DNA of 64,000 nucleotides from assembly GCF_900106795.1 (NCBI RefSeq), contig NZ_FNNS01000006.1, positions 62,001 through 126,000 on the forward strand, given 5' to 3'. The notes below the pieces were generated by a model. That model had not been told where the DNA came from, searched no databases, and saw nothing but the letters and a program-made list of their open reading frames with translations. Position numbers and translations under genes: made by a program. Positions within the stretch are counted from its first letter, which is position 1. Each line of letters starts with the position of its first letter. Shown in pieces: positions 26,524-35,441 of this stretch. The DNA comes from Aequorivita viscosa (GTDB lineage: Bacteria > Bacteroidota > Bacteroidia > Flavobacteriales > Flavobacteriaceae).

Positions 26524-26783
26524 TTATTCCTTATTAACATCGACACTATTGTTTTGGTCGTCTGAGTCAAGGTTTTTTCCTTTTAAATACTCAGGCAATT
26601 CCATTCCCGCCATATTGAACATTTCCTGAAGTGGTGGCACCGAACCATACATTCCAGAAATGAAGCTTGAGGTCGCAGTTTTACCATCTTTAGAAGAATA
26701 ATAAATATACCAGAGGCTATTAACGCAATTAGCCAATAAACTTTTTCAAAGGGTGAAAATGCTGAAAACCATTCGTTCATCAA
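26524..26783 (-). pseudogene. Deletion scar: NfeD-like start joined to flotillin-like end
   Basis: Two frames overlap here. One begins at 26783 or 26780 with M-N-E-W-F-S-A-F-S-P-F-E-K-V-Y-W and a membrane helix (about 16-30), the start of an OB-fold NfeD-like membrane protein. The other, ending at 26524, carries S-G-M-Y-G-S-V-P-P-L-Q-E-M-F-N-M-A-G and M-E-L-P-E-Y-L-K-G, which resembles the end of a flotillin. The two normally are neighbouring genes. The frames change near 26700. The simplest reading is that a deletion removed the middle of a two-gene operon. The flotillin assignment is from memory of the family ending and is the less certain half. Confidence 0.5.
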
Positions 26784-27010
26784 TAAGTTCGATTTACCAC
26801 CACTCTCTAAAACTGTTGTATTAAGAAACTAAGTGATGTGGATTATTGTGGGAAGATAAGAACTTTCTAACCAGAGTGCAATAGTATGAAATATTATTAT
26901 TGGAATAATGTTTTGAAAATTCTCAACAGCAATTTGGATTAATCACACTGCAAGCAGATTCGAATTACATATTTAGGAAGACTTTTGCATGTTTTAAAAA
27001 CGAAAAGATA

Positions 27011-27526
27011 TTAAATACAGAATGAAACACCAATATTTGCAGTAACCTGATTGTGTAGTTCCTCAGCTTTTGTAAGTGTATCGGTATTGTATTTGGAAAT
27101 TGGCACATTAACTTCGGTGAAAATCCCAAAACCTTGCGAGAAGAAATAACGTGCTCCAAGGTGTCCCCCAAAGTTTTTTAAACTCACATAGAGCCCTGGA
27201 TACACATCAAAATTATCATCTATATTAATTACGTTTCCAAGATTGGCATTAAAACGTGCTTTTAAATCGAAGCGATCTTTAAAGTCAGCAAAGGGAACAT
27301 CTTTTCCCTCCGAATTTTTCACTTTATCAATTCCCAAGAGATATGATGAAGCAAATCCTACAGAAATATTCTCGCCAAGGCCAAAATCCAAGCTACTCAT
27401 AATTCCGGTTCCGTTATTTTGGAGGTTTGCACCAATTTGGAATTTAATATCACCCGCACCGTGATAAGCCTGAGCTACAGCAAATTGTAATGAAAGAAAT
27501 GCAATAAAAGTGAAGAGAGTTTTCAT
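27011..27526 (-). CDS. Small outer-membrane barrel protein (DUF6646-like)
   Basis: A 171-residue protein with a signal peptide (1-19, ending A-V-A-Q-A) and alternating strands. G-D-I-K-F-Q-I-G-A follows the signal, then a central D-R-F-D-L-K-A-R-F-N pattern, and it ends in a hydrophobic strand (N-I-G-V-S-F-C-I). This agrees with a flavobacterial family of uncharacterised barrel proteins. No enzymatic residues are apparent. It stands alone between the flotillin-like scar and a long non-coding stretch. Confidence 0.7.
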   Translation of the reverse strand: MKTLFTFIAFLSLQFAVAQAYHGAGDIKFQIGANLQNNGTGIMSSLDFGLGENISVGFASSYLLGIDKVKNSEGKDVPFADFKDRFDLKARFNANLGNVINIDDNFDVYPGLYVSLKNFGGHLGARYFFSQGFGIFTEVNVPISKYNTDTLTKAEELHNQVTANIGVSFCI

Positions 27527-28047
27527 TTAAAAATTTTTCTGAAAGATAAATATTTCTTTTTGATCTATAAAGTTCTGATGGTTTGAAAAAATGTGTTGTT
27601 TTATCTCCGCTATAAATCGAATAGTTTTTCACTCCTCTCTATTTATTGCAGGTTCCAGATTCTAACAGAAGCTCTTTGTAAAGGATGAAGACTTTTTTAA
27701 GAAGAAATTGGAGTGTTTTGTATGCTTCGGAAACGATTGAAAAGTATGTGATATGGTTTTAGCATCTATTAAGAAAGTAAATCGTGTTGTACTAAAGCTT
27801 TGCGAAGTCTAGGTTTATTTTTAAAGAAAAGGGGTGGATTTAAGGGTTGAGAGGGGTTTTTTATATTGGAAACATAGATTTTGCCCGCTATAAATATGCT
27901 ATAAACACGCTATAAACACGCTATATACTCACTGTATAGATGTTATAGACTACCCGTAAATACACTTTATACAAGAAGCAAATATTATGCTTTTGTTGTT
28001 TGGATATGATTTTTTTGTATATTTAGTCATCTTAAAACCAACGTATT
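27527..28047. other. Long non-coding leader region
   Basis: 520 bp with no credible gene. The first 250 bp are plain AT-rich sequence. The second half contains the 11-bp tandem repeat at 27886-27929 and further 'tata' rich variants up to about 27975, then the start region of the 250-residue gene at 28048. Confidence 0.5.
27886..27929 (+). repeat. Four tandem copies of an 11-bp repeat
   Basis: Units start at 27886, 27897, 27908 and 27919 and follow the pattern yGCTATAAAyA, with the last unit diverging at its end. Eleven bases is close to one helical turn, so the copies would present the same face of the DNA. The array ends about 120 bp before the ATG of the next gene. Confidence 0.8.
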
Positions 28048-28800
28048 ATGGCAAAGCAAGTAGGAATTATTCGGTTAAAGGGCACTATTGATGGTATAAA
28101 CTATTATAAGCACAAGACTGCGGGGGATTTGGCTCGTAGAGCTGGAGGTGGGTTTAGTGCCGAGACCCACAAAAAGGGAGGTAATAACCGGCCTAGGGAG
28201 AACGCATCAGAATTTGGGCACTGTAGTATTGTGAAGCGAAGGTTTAGGTTTGCTCTGTCTCCTTTTTTATGTGTACGGAAGGAAGGAGGGCTTCACGGGC
28301 GGTTAATGCAGCTGTTCTTAAAATTAAAGGTACTGGACCGGGTGAATATTCGAGGGCACCGAAAAGTGGCTCGTGGGCTAGAGGTACCACTGGGGAGGCA
28401 GTTATTACGCAATCTTGTGTTTACGCCTCAATGCAGTGTTATTGATATTTTGGGAGCTCCTATAAATTTTGATTTTACTTCCAGGACGCTGGAGGTTACG
28501 AATTTGGATATTAAGAATGTGAAGTTTCCCTCGGGAGCCACTCATTTGTCATTTAGTTTGGGGCTTTTACATTTTGATTTTGACACTCTTGAATATCAAT
28601 TAAAAACTAGTGCTCCGTTGTATATGGATAGGAATTTTAGCGGGTCTTCTTTTGAAATGAATGTGGCTTTGCCTGAAGGGAGTGGGATGGCGATGGCAGT
28701 TTTGGGAATGAAGGCTTATCAGGAAGTGGAGGGGACTTATTATCTGCTTAAGAGTGCGAATTCGGTGGGGGTGGAGAATTTGGGGATAAAGGATTTATGA
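28048..28800 (+). CDS. Flavobacterial protein of unknown function (DUF6266-like start)
   Basis: A 250-residue protein with the opening A-K-Q-V-G-I-I-R-L-K-G-T-I-D-G-I-N-Y-Y-K and then L-A-R-R-A-G-G-G-F. This opening resembles DUF6266 and related lineage-specific proteins. The middle is very basic (residues 50-120) and the last 120 residues look like beta strands with repeated L-H-F-D-F. There is no signal peptide. The codon use is more G-rich (many GGG runs) than its neighbours, which hints at transfer or unusual selection. It is preceded by the 11-bp tandem repeat. Function unknown. Confidence 0.7.
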   Translation: MAKQVGIIRLKGTIDGINYYKHKTAGDLARRAGGGFSAETHKKGGNNRPRENASEFGHCSIVKRRFRFALSPFLCVRKEGGLHGRLMQLFLKLKVLDRVNIRGHRKVARGLEVPLGRQLLRNLVFTPQCSVIDILGAPINFDFTSRTLEVTNLDIKNVKFPSGATHLSFSLGLLHFDFDTLEYQLKTSAPLYMDRNFSGSSFEMNVALPEGSGMAMAVLGMKAYQEVEGTYYLLKSANSVGVENLGIKDL

Positions 28801-28972
28801 TTGACGATTTACGATGTTTGATTTATGTATTCCCTGATATGGGGCTCAATTGTGATGTTGTGCTTGCTATCTTGTTGTTTCCTCGAATTCTAAATCAAAT
28901 CCTTCAAATTCTAAATTAGAAAACTGGAATTGTCTAGTTTCATATACATTCGTTTCTTAAATTCACACGTAT

Positions 28973-30934
28973 ATGAGGTTAGCGGTAATTTTTGTTGTTC
29001 TTTTTCTTTGCATCGGCAATCTTTTTGGGCAAGATAAGGTTGTAGATAGCTTGGAAATCAGGCTTTCTGAGGCTTCAACAGAATTGGAACAAGTGCAGCT
29101 CTACAATGCTATTTCCGATCAATATAAATATAGCGATCCCAACAAAATGCTTTCGTTTGGCAGCAAGGCTTTCAAATTGGCCGAAAAAAATCAAATGAAA
29201 CTCGAGATGGGGGTAGCCTATTTAAATATGGGAACTGCTTATATCATTTTGGGGGATTATGAAAAGGCGATGGATCATTTTGTATGGGCGAAATCGGTTT
29301 TTGAGGAATTATCTAAATCTTCACAATCGAACCGAGAAATTGACCAAGGTATCGCTAGAGCCTTGGGAAGTATGGGGATAGTCTATTCGGAACAGAGCAA
29401 TTATTCCAAAGCACTTCAATACTATTTGGAAGGTGCAAAAGTGTACGAGAAACTCAATGATAAGGGGGCGGCTTCAAAGTTTTACAACAATATTGGAGTG
29501 GTTTATAAATCTCAGGACGAGCTTGAAAAAGCGTTGGAATATTTCTTGAAAGCGGAAGCGATACAGAAGGAGCGAAAAGACCCGAATAGTGGTATTACTC
29601 AAACGAATATTGCCAACATTTACTTTAAGCAAGGCAAATTGGATGAGGCTTTTAAATATTACAGTGCCGCAAAAGTTAATATAGGCCTGCACCCGAATCC
29701 GCGGGCATTGGGCGAATGGTATAACAATATTGGAGCCTATTACAACACACGGAAATACCCAGAGATGGCCTTGGAGAATTGGGAAAAGGCTGTGTTGACC
29801 TTTAAGGAGATAGACGATAAATTTGGATTGGCAGACACCTATCTTCATTTAGCTGAGTTTCACACCCTTCAAAACAATAAAACAGAAGCTTTGGAAGCTG
29901 CCAATAACGCCTTGGCACTTGCAAATAAAACTCAGGTGCTGGAACAAATCGTTGTGGCGGAAAAGTTGTTGAGTGAGATTTATTCGCAAAGTGGGAATAT
30001 GGAGAAGGCGTTGCTTCATTTTAAAAATCACAGTGCTGCGAAGGATAGTCTTTACAAACAAAATGACGTTCGAAAAGCGGTGGAAACTGCGATGAATTAC
30101 GAATTTGAAAAAAAGGAGCTGCTTCAAAAGGAGGAAAACCAGAAGCGCGAGTTACTGCTAAAGGAAGAGGCTAAAAGCACCAATTTAAAATTGCTTTTTG
30201 GGGCGTTGATTGCTTTGCTTCTTTTCGGGATTGGGTTTTTAATTTACAACCGACATCAGTTAAAAAAGACGCTTACACTTCAAAAGGAATTGGCGGAATA
30301 TGAGCAAAAAGCCTTACATCTTCAAATGAATCCGCATTTTGTATTTAACTGTTTGGGGTCTATTTCTAGTTTTATAGTTCAGAATGGAACTGACTCTGCG
30401 ATTAAATATCTTTCCAAGTTTTCGAAATTAATGCGGTTGACCTTGGAGTATTCAAAAGAGTCTTTAATTCCTATAGATAAGGAGATTGAGAGTCTTCAGA
30501 ATTATTTGGAATTGGAGCAACTTCGGTTTAATGATAAATTTAATTTCAGCATAACTAAAGACTCCAATATTGAGGATGATGTTGCGCTTCCGCCCTTATT
30601 GATTCAGCCATTTATTGAAAATGCCATTATTCATGGGGTTGTTCCAAAGAGTCAAAACGGGAATATTTCCATCGCATTTTCGGTGACGAATGTATCTTTG
30701 ATATGCACAATTGTAGATGATGGGGTGGGAATTAATCAGTCTATTAAGAACAAAGAAAATTCAGTATTGGCACATAAGTCCATGGCTTTGGGAATCATCA
30801 AAAAGCGTTTGGAAATGATTGCCGAAACCACCGGCAAGGAAGCCCTGATAACAATTGAAGAAATAATACATAATGAGGAAATATCAGGCACCAAAATAAA
30901 ACTAACATTGCCGTTACAATACGCAACTAATTAA
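28973..30934 (+). CDS. TPR-containing LytS/YehU-type sensor histidine kinase
   Basis: A 653-residue membrane kinase. A signal or anchor (about 1-19) is followed by about six tetratricopeptide repeats (about 40-345; Y-L-N-M-G-T-A-Y, Y-Y-N-N-I-G-style repeats) in the periplasm. A coiled coil and a membrane helix (about 405-425) come next. The cytoplasmic His-kinase domain has the phospho-acceptor His in L-Q-M-N-P-H-F-V-F-N (about 448-457) and an ATPase fold with P-F-I-E-N-A-I-I-H-G and V-D-D-G-V-G-I. It precedes its LytTR response regulator by 17 bp, forming a two-component pair. Confidence 0.92.
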   Translation: MRLAVIFVVLFLCIGNLFGQDKVVDSLEIRLSEASTELEQVQLYNAISDQYKYSDPNKMLSFGSKAFKLAEKNQMKLEMGVAYLNMGTAYIILGDYEKAMDHFVWAKSVFEELSKSSQSNREIDQGIARALGSMGIVYSEQSNYSKALQYYLEGAKVYEKLNDKGAASKFYNNIGVVYKSQDELEKALEYFLKAEAIQKERKDPNSGITQTNIANIYFKQGKLDEAFKYYSAAKVNIGLHPNPRALGEWYNNIGAYYNTRKYPEMALENWEKAVLTFKEIDDKFGLADTYLHLAEFHTLQNNKTEALEAANNALALANKTQVLEQIVVAEKLLSEIYSQSGNMEKALLHFKNHSAAKDSLYKQNDVRKAVETAMNYEFEKKELLQKEENQKRELLLKEEAKSTNLKLLFGALIALLLFGIGFLIYNRHQLKKTLTLQKELAEYEQKALHLQMNPHFVFNCLGSISSFIVQNGTDSAIKYLSKFSKLMRLTLEYSKESLIPIDKEIESLQNYLELEQLRFNDKFNFSITKDSNIEDDVALPPLLIQPFIENAIIHGVVPKSQNGNISIAFSVTNVSLICTIVDDGVGINQSIKNKENSVLAHKSMALGIIKKRLEMIAETTGKEALITIEEIIHNEEISGTKIKLTLPLQYATN

Positions 30935-30951
30935 TTAGAAGAAACTCATTT

Positions 30952-31713
30952 ATGATAACTGCAATTTTAATAGACGACGACAAGAATTTAAGGGAAGGGA
31001 TGAAAAAGCTCCTTGATCTTTTTGCTCCTACGATTAAGATAATTGGAGAAGCAGACAGTGTGGCTTCGGGTATTGTAGCTATGGATTCCCTGCGGCCGCA
31101 AGTGGTTTTTTTAGATATACAGTTAAACGATGGAACTGGATTTGATATTCTTGAAAAAGCTGCGGAGATAAACAACACTATAACTTCTCATATTGTTTTT
31201 ATAACGGCACACGAGCAATACGCGATAAAAGCTTTTAGGTTTAGTGCGTTAGATTTTTTATTAAAACCAGTAGATCCTGATGACTTACAAAAAGTGATAC
31301 AAAAGATTGAAAAGGTTGTAGAGCGAAAAAACGATTTTTCGCATATCGATTTGCTTTTAGAGAACATTCGAAAAAACGTAGATAATTTTAAACGGATTGC
31401 GTTATCAACTTCAGATGGAATCCATTTATTCGACATCAGCGATATTATACGTTGTGAAAGCGAAGACAATTACACCAAATTCTATATCAAAAACCATAAG
31501 CCTATTCTAATTTCAAAGACATTAAAGGAATATGAAGAACTCTTGGCGGAACACAATTTTGAGCGTATTCATCAGTCTCATTTAATCAACCTGAAATATT
31601 TAAAGTCGTATATTAAAAGTGATGGTGGCTATGTAGTGATGGCCGATGGAAGCAGGTTGTCCATTTCACAGCGAAAAAGAGAACGATTGCAGAATATTTT
31701 AAAAACGATGTAG
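30952..31713 (+). CDS. LytTR-family response regulator
   Basis: A 253-residue cytoplasmic regulator. The receiver domain carries the acidic pocket (I-D-D-D, 7-10), phospho-acceptor Asp55 (V-F-L-D-I) and the conserved Lys in L-L-K-P-V near residue 105. The C-terminal LytTR DNA-binding domain (about 145-250) has R-C-E-S-E-D-N-Y-T-K-F-Y and R-I-H-Q-S-H-L-I-N. It is the likely output of the kinase just upstream. The next gene, a secreted leucine-rich protein 85 bp downstream, could be a target, but this is only proximity. Confidence 0.93.
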   Translation: MITAILIDDDKNLREGMKKLLDLFAPTIKIIGEADSVASGIVAMDSLRPQVVFLDIQLNDGTGFDILEKAAEINNTITSHIVFITAHEQYAIKAFRFSALDFLLKPVDPDDLQKVIQKIEKVVERKNDFSHIDLLLENIRKNVDNFKRIALSTSDGIHLFDISDIIRCESEDNYTKFYIKNHKPILISKTLKEYEELLAEHNFERIHQSHLINLKYLKSYIKSDGGYVVMADGSRLSISQRKRERLQNILKTM

Positions 31714-31798
31714 CGAATTCTAAATGAGATATGGCGAATACTCATTTAGGCATACAAAACTAACAAAGCATCCCTAATTTTATTAAAAATTAACGACC

Positions 31799-33910
31799 AT
31801 GAAAAATCTACTTATACTATTCTTATTGCTAACAACTAGTTTTGTTAGTGCTCAAATTGTAACCATCCCCGATGCTAATTTTAAGGCAAAACTAATTGCT
31901 GAGGGTGTCGATACAAATTCTGACGGCGAAATCCAGGTTTCGGAGGCGCAAGCTGTTACAGATCTAAATTTGAACAATGCAAGTATTGCCGACACAGACG
32001 GCCTTCAGGCTTTTATCAACCTAGAGAATTTAATTATTAAGAACAATCCGCTTACTGCCCTTGATGTTAGTGCTAATGGCGCGCTGGAGACCTTAAATTG
32101 TAGTGCTAACAATTTGGCATTCTTGAATATTGGTTCCAATATGAATTTGACTTCCTTGATTGCCAGCGGGAATAATCTTGCTAGCTTAAATGTTTCCGAT
32201 ATTCCGAGTCTTACATATTTAGATTGTAGCAGTAATGTTTTGACCGATTTGGATGTTACAAATAACCTTCTTCTAGAATCTTTAGATCTCTATAGTAATT
32301 CGTTAGTAACGTTAAATTGTAATTTCAATACAAGCTTAACTGCGTTATACCTAGTTCAAAACCCATTCCTTGAAACGGTTTTCATTAAAAACGGAAGTGA
32401 TGAAAGCTCGAATATGGATGGCGGAAGTTGGTTTGAAAATTGGATATTGAACAATAATCCGAGTTTGGTTTATGTATGCGCAGATGATTTTCAAACCGTA
32501 GAAATCCAGCAATTTGCAGGAACTGAGTATCCCGTAGATTCATTTTGTTCATTTCCGCCGGGTGGGAATGTTAATACAATTACGGGAGTGAGTCAATTTG
32601 ATACCGATGGAGATGGTTGTGATGCTGGGGCTAGCAGTATACCTTATACGAGTTATACTGTTGACTTTAATGGCGTCGCTACCAATACGATAGCATACAG
32701 CGATAGATTTGGAATTTATAATGTGTATGCTGGGCAGGCTGGAACCTATATCCTGACTCCTACCCTAGAGAATCCAAGTTATTTTAGTGTAAGTCCGTCG
32801 CCAGCAGATGTGGTTATTCCTGTGATTGACAATAGTATTATTACGCAAAACTTTTGTGTGGAAGCAGTAGGCGTACGACCAGACCTTGAAGTGGTTATTG
32901 CTCCCCTCCTTCCGGCTAGGCCAGGTTTTGAAGCTAGTTATGCGTTGGTGTATAGAAACAAAGGAAACCAAACACTTTCTGGCGAGGTGCAGTTTAATTA
33001 TGACGATAATCGAATGGAGTTTGTGTCGGCTACAACCACTCCAGACATTCAAGTCCCTGGGATGCTAACGTTTAATTTTACAGACTTACAACCCTACCAA
33101 ACTGAAGTTACTGAAATAGTACTTGATGTAAACAGTCCTACCGACACACCTCCAGTTAACATTGACGATGTTTTAGTACTGTTTGCAGACATCAACCCCA
33201 TTGCGGGTGATGAAACTCCGCTAGACAACAGTTTTACCTTAGATCAGATAGTGATAGGCTCATATGATCCGAACAATGTGGTTTGCCTTCAAGGTGCAGA
33301 GGTGTCAACAACCTATATTGGAGACTACCTGCACTATGTAATCAATTTTGAAAACACAGGAACCGCCGCAGCGGAGAATGTGGTGGTTACTATGGAAATA
33401 GATCCAACTGATTTTGACCGAAACACTTTACAGATATTGAGTGCGTCTCACGAGATGCAGGCGGTTATCAATGGAAATATAGCCGAATTTCATTTTCAGA
33501 GTATTGATTTAGATACTGGAGGGCACGGGAACATTCTCTTTAAAATAAAAACCAATGGGAATTTATTGGATACAGATGAGGTTGGAGTGGAAGCCAATAT
33601 TTACTTTGACTATAATTTCCCTATACTGACTAATGAGGCATTGACTTCGTTTACAACTTTGGGAGTTGATGGGTATGACTTGTCACAAATAGCGGTGTAT
33701 CCGAATCCTGCAAGTGACATTGTGAACATTCAGTCGACTTCAACTATAAATAGCATTACGATTTATGACGTTCAAGGAAGAAAGATTCAAGCTACTAAGG
33801 TTAATTCACAAACCACAGAAGTGAATATTGCAGGGTTGAATTCTGGGATTTACTTTGTCTCTATTGAAACTGATAATGGGAGAAGTATGAAGAAGGTATT
33901 GAAGCGGTAA
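31799..33910 (+). CDS. T9SS-secreted leucine-rich repeat protein
   Basis: A 703-residue exported protein. The signal peptide ends near residue 18 (F-V-S-A-Q). An EF-hand-like loop (D-T-N-S-D-G-E-I, about 38-45) precedes leucine-rich repeats of about 20 residues (L-N-C-S-A-N-N-L pattern) to about 215. A calcium-like loop follows (D-T-D-G-D-G-C-D, about 268-275), then beta-sandwich domains with D-P-N-N-V and D-Y-L-H-Y-V-I-N-F-E-N-T-G-T-A-A (about 495-525). The C-terminal type A sorting domain begins Y-P-N-P-A-S-D-I near 635. It should be exported and anchored by the PorU/PorV machinery encoded at 17-22 kb. Role may be adhesion or binding; undetermined. Confidence 0.88.
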   Translation: MKNLLILFLLLTTSFVSAQIVTIPDANFKAKLIAEGVDTNSDGEIQVSEAQAVTDLNLNNASIADTDGLQAFINLENLIIKNNPLTALDVSANGALETLNCSANNLAFLNIGSNMNLTSLIASGNNLASLNVSDIPSLTYLDCSSNVLTDLDVTNNLLLESLDLYSNSLVTLNCNFNTSLTALYLVQNPFLETVFIKNGSDESSNMDGGSWFENWILNNNPSLVYVCADDFQTVEIQQFAGTEYPVDSFCSFPPGGNVNTITGVSQFDTDGDGCDAGASSIPYTSYTVDFNGVATNTIAYSDRFGIYNVYAGQAGTYILTPTLENPSYFSVSPSPADVVIPVIDNSIITQNFCVEAVGVRPDLEVVIAPLLPARPGFEASYALVYRNKGNQTLSGEVQFNYDDNRMEFVSATTTPDIQVPGMLTFNFTDLQPYQTEVTEIVLDVNSPTDTPPVNIDDVLVLFADINPIAGDETPLDNSFTLDQIVIGSYDPNNVVCLQGAEVSTTYIGDYLHYVINFENTGTAAAENVVVTMEIDPTDFDRNTLQILSASHEMQAVINGNIAEFHFQSIDLDTGGHGNILFKIKTNGNLLDTDEVGVEANIYFDYNFPILTNEALTSFTTLGVDGYDLSQIAVYPNPASDIVNIQSTSTINSITIYDVQGRKIQATKVNSQTTEVNIAGLNSGIYFVSIETDNGRSMKKVLKR

Positions 33911-33945
33911 TGTTATAAATTGCATCAATATCTGAAGTTCAAAAC

Positions 33946-33973
33946 AAACCAGTCTTTAAGTAGGCTGGTTTTT
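33946..33973 (+). terminator. Terminator of the leucine-rich protein gene
   Basis: A 10-bp stem including one G-U pair (33946-33955 with 33962-33971), a 6-base loop and a T run ending at 33973. It lies 36 bp after the stop and directly before the repeat array. Confidence 0.7.
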
Positions 33974-33977
33974 GAGG

Positions 33978-34486
33978 TTGTAGTAATATTTGGATTGGTT
34001 GTGGATTTCAATGGACAGTGGTTAAACCTTACAGGTTGGAAAAAACCTGTCAGGTTTGGAGGTTGTAGCAATATTTGGATTGGTTGAGGGTTTCAATGGA
34101 CACTGACTGATTAAACCTTACAGGTCGAAAAAACCTGTCAGGTTTGGGGGTTGTAGCAATATTTGGATTGGTTGTGGATATTGATGGACAGTGGTTAAAC
34201 CTTACAGGTTGGAAAAACCTGTCAGGTTTGGAGATTGTAGTAATATTTGGTTTGGTTGTGGGTTTCAATGGACACTGATTAAACCTTACAGGTTGGAAAA
34301 ACCTGTCAGGTTTGGGGGTTGTAGCAATATTTGGATTGGTTGTGGATATTGATGGACAGTGGTTAAACCTTACAGGTTGGAAAAACCTGTCAGGTTTGGA
34401 GATTGTAGTAATATTTGGTTTGGTTGTGGGTTTCAATGGACACTGATTAAACCTTACAGGTTGGAAAAACCTGTCAGGTTTGGAGG
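33978..34486 (+). repeat. Array of six ~84-bp units, each with a REP-type palindrome
   Basis: Units begin at 33978, 34063, 34151, 34235, 34319 and 34403 (spacing 85, 88, 84, 84, 84), each starting TTGTAGyAATATTTGG. Each contains an imperfect 14-bp inverted repeat with one internal mismatch and a short GGAAA-type loop: 34024-34057, 34113-34145, 34197-34229, 34281-34313, 34365-34397 and 34449-34481. Units 3+4 and 5+6 are near-identical 168-bp pairs, so the array grew by duplication of pairs. It ends inside the 3' end of the transposase gene. Degenerate copies resume beyond that gene at 35090. Confidence 0.9.
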
Positions 34487-35028
34487 TCATCAAATTCAGA
34501 AAGATTGTGAGGTTTTTTTCGATGCATGAATATAAAATTCTCTTTATTACCAAACAGCTCTATGACTTCGGTTCTTTTCAAATTAGTCGGCTTATTTGAT
34601 AACATAGAAGCATAGGAACTATATGGATATAGTTCAAAATCATTAACAATTCCGTGGTTTTCAGGATTTAGATGAATATAGATTATAAGTTGTCTTAAAT
34701 AATCCTCCTCTATAATTCTTTTCCGCTTGAATGGACGTTGAAACAAACTACCGATTCGATTGTGTCTTTTATTGAAAGCTTTGGAATAACTATTAAAAAG
34801 GTTTGAAAAAGATTGAGAAGGATTTTTTTTACACTCATCATTTATTCTCACAAGAAAATGAAAGTGGTTGCCGAGAAGGCAATAGGAATAGATATCTGCA
34901 ACCGGCAGGATATGTTTTTTGACTAGTTTTAAAAAATGTAAATAATTGTCATTGTCCAGGAAAATAGATTGTTGATTATTACCCCTATTAAAAATGTGAT
35001 AAAAATATGTCTCTTCCAGGAAATCCAT
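34474..35028 (-). CDS. REP-associated tyrosine transposase (RAYT, Y1/HUH type)
   Basis: A 184-residue single-strand DNA transposase-like protein when started at the ATG at 35028; an earlier ATG at 35061 adds 11 residues not typical of the family. The IS200-like fold begins Y-F-Y-H-I-F-N-R-G-N-N. The HUH metal motif is in G-N-H-F-H-F-L-V (about 53-60), the tyrosine region ends with Y-I-H-L-N-P, and S-S-Y-A-S follows. The domain is complete. Its TGA stop lies within the last palindrome of the adjoining array. RAYTs are thought to mobilise REP elements without being self-mobile insertion sequences; here palindromes flank both ends. Confidence 0.88.
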   Translation of the reverse strand: MDFLEETYFYHIFNRGNNQQSIFLDNDNYLHFLKLVKKHILPVADIYSYCLLGNHFHFLVRINDECKKNPSQSFSNLFNSYSKAFNKRHNRIGSLFQRPFKRKRIIEEDYLRQLIIYIHLNPENHGIVNDFELYPYSSYASMLSNKPTNLKRTEVIELFGNKENFIFMHRKKPHNLSEFDDLQT

Positions 35029-35089
35029 AAAAATAAGAGTTTGAAAAAATAAAGATAACACTCTTTCGATAAACTCATCAGATTTAGGA

Positions 35090-35269
35090 TAATAGCAATA
35101 TTAGATGGATTCGCATAAATTAATTGGACACTGGTTACACCTTGTAGGTTGGAAAAACCATTTGTCTCTGATTAAACCTTACAGGTTGGAAAAAACCTGT
35201 CAGGTTTGGGAGTTGTGGATATCGATGGCCTTTGATTAAACTTACGGGTTGAAAAAACTTGTCAGGTTT
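35090..35269 (+). repeat. Degenerate REP units upstream of the RAYT gene
   Basis: From 35090 the array wording returns: a decayed unit (ATAGCAATATT..., 35096-35160), a near-perfect palindrome copy at 35174-35207 and a degenerate copy at 35238-35269. They have the same orientation as the array on the other side of the gene. The transposase is therefore embedded in, not merely next to, the repeat set. Confidence 0.8.
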
Positions 35270-35441
35270 GGGTTGGAGGTTGGGGTGTTGTGTGTTGGGG
35301 ATTTAGAGCCATTTCTAAATGATAATTTTTAAAATTGTTGATAACCATTGGACAACATATTGGGGTGTCATTGAAATCCAATCGATATATTATTGATATT
35401 TACGACTTGCATATTTAGACTAATCCAAGACCCCGAATACC
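35270..35441. other. Intergenic region before nrdB
   Basis: About 170 bp starting with a G/T-rich tract (35270-35305) and then plain AT-rich DNA leading to the nrdB ATG. No clear promoter match was found, although nrdB must be transcribed from here. Confidence 0.4.

Noticed and set aside
33978-34486. The repeat array as a CRISPR locus
   Set aside because: The intervening sequences are themselves repeated, the units are about 84 bp long and palindromic, and there are no cas genes nearby.
34050-34553. A 167-codon minus-strand frame with 28-residue repeats (K-P-D-R-F-F-Q-P-V-R-F-N) through the REP array
   Set aside because: It exists because most of the array period is 84 bp, a multiple of three, so a stop-free frame repeats. 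It overlaps the end of the RAYT gene and reads REP palindromes as protein. It is worth a note but is not a supported gene.
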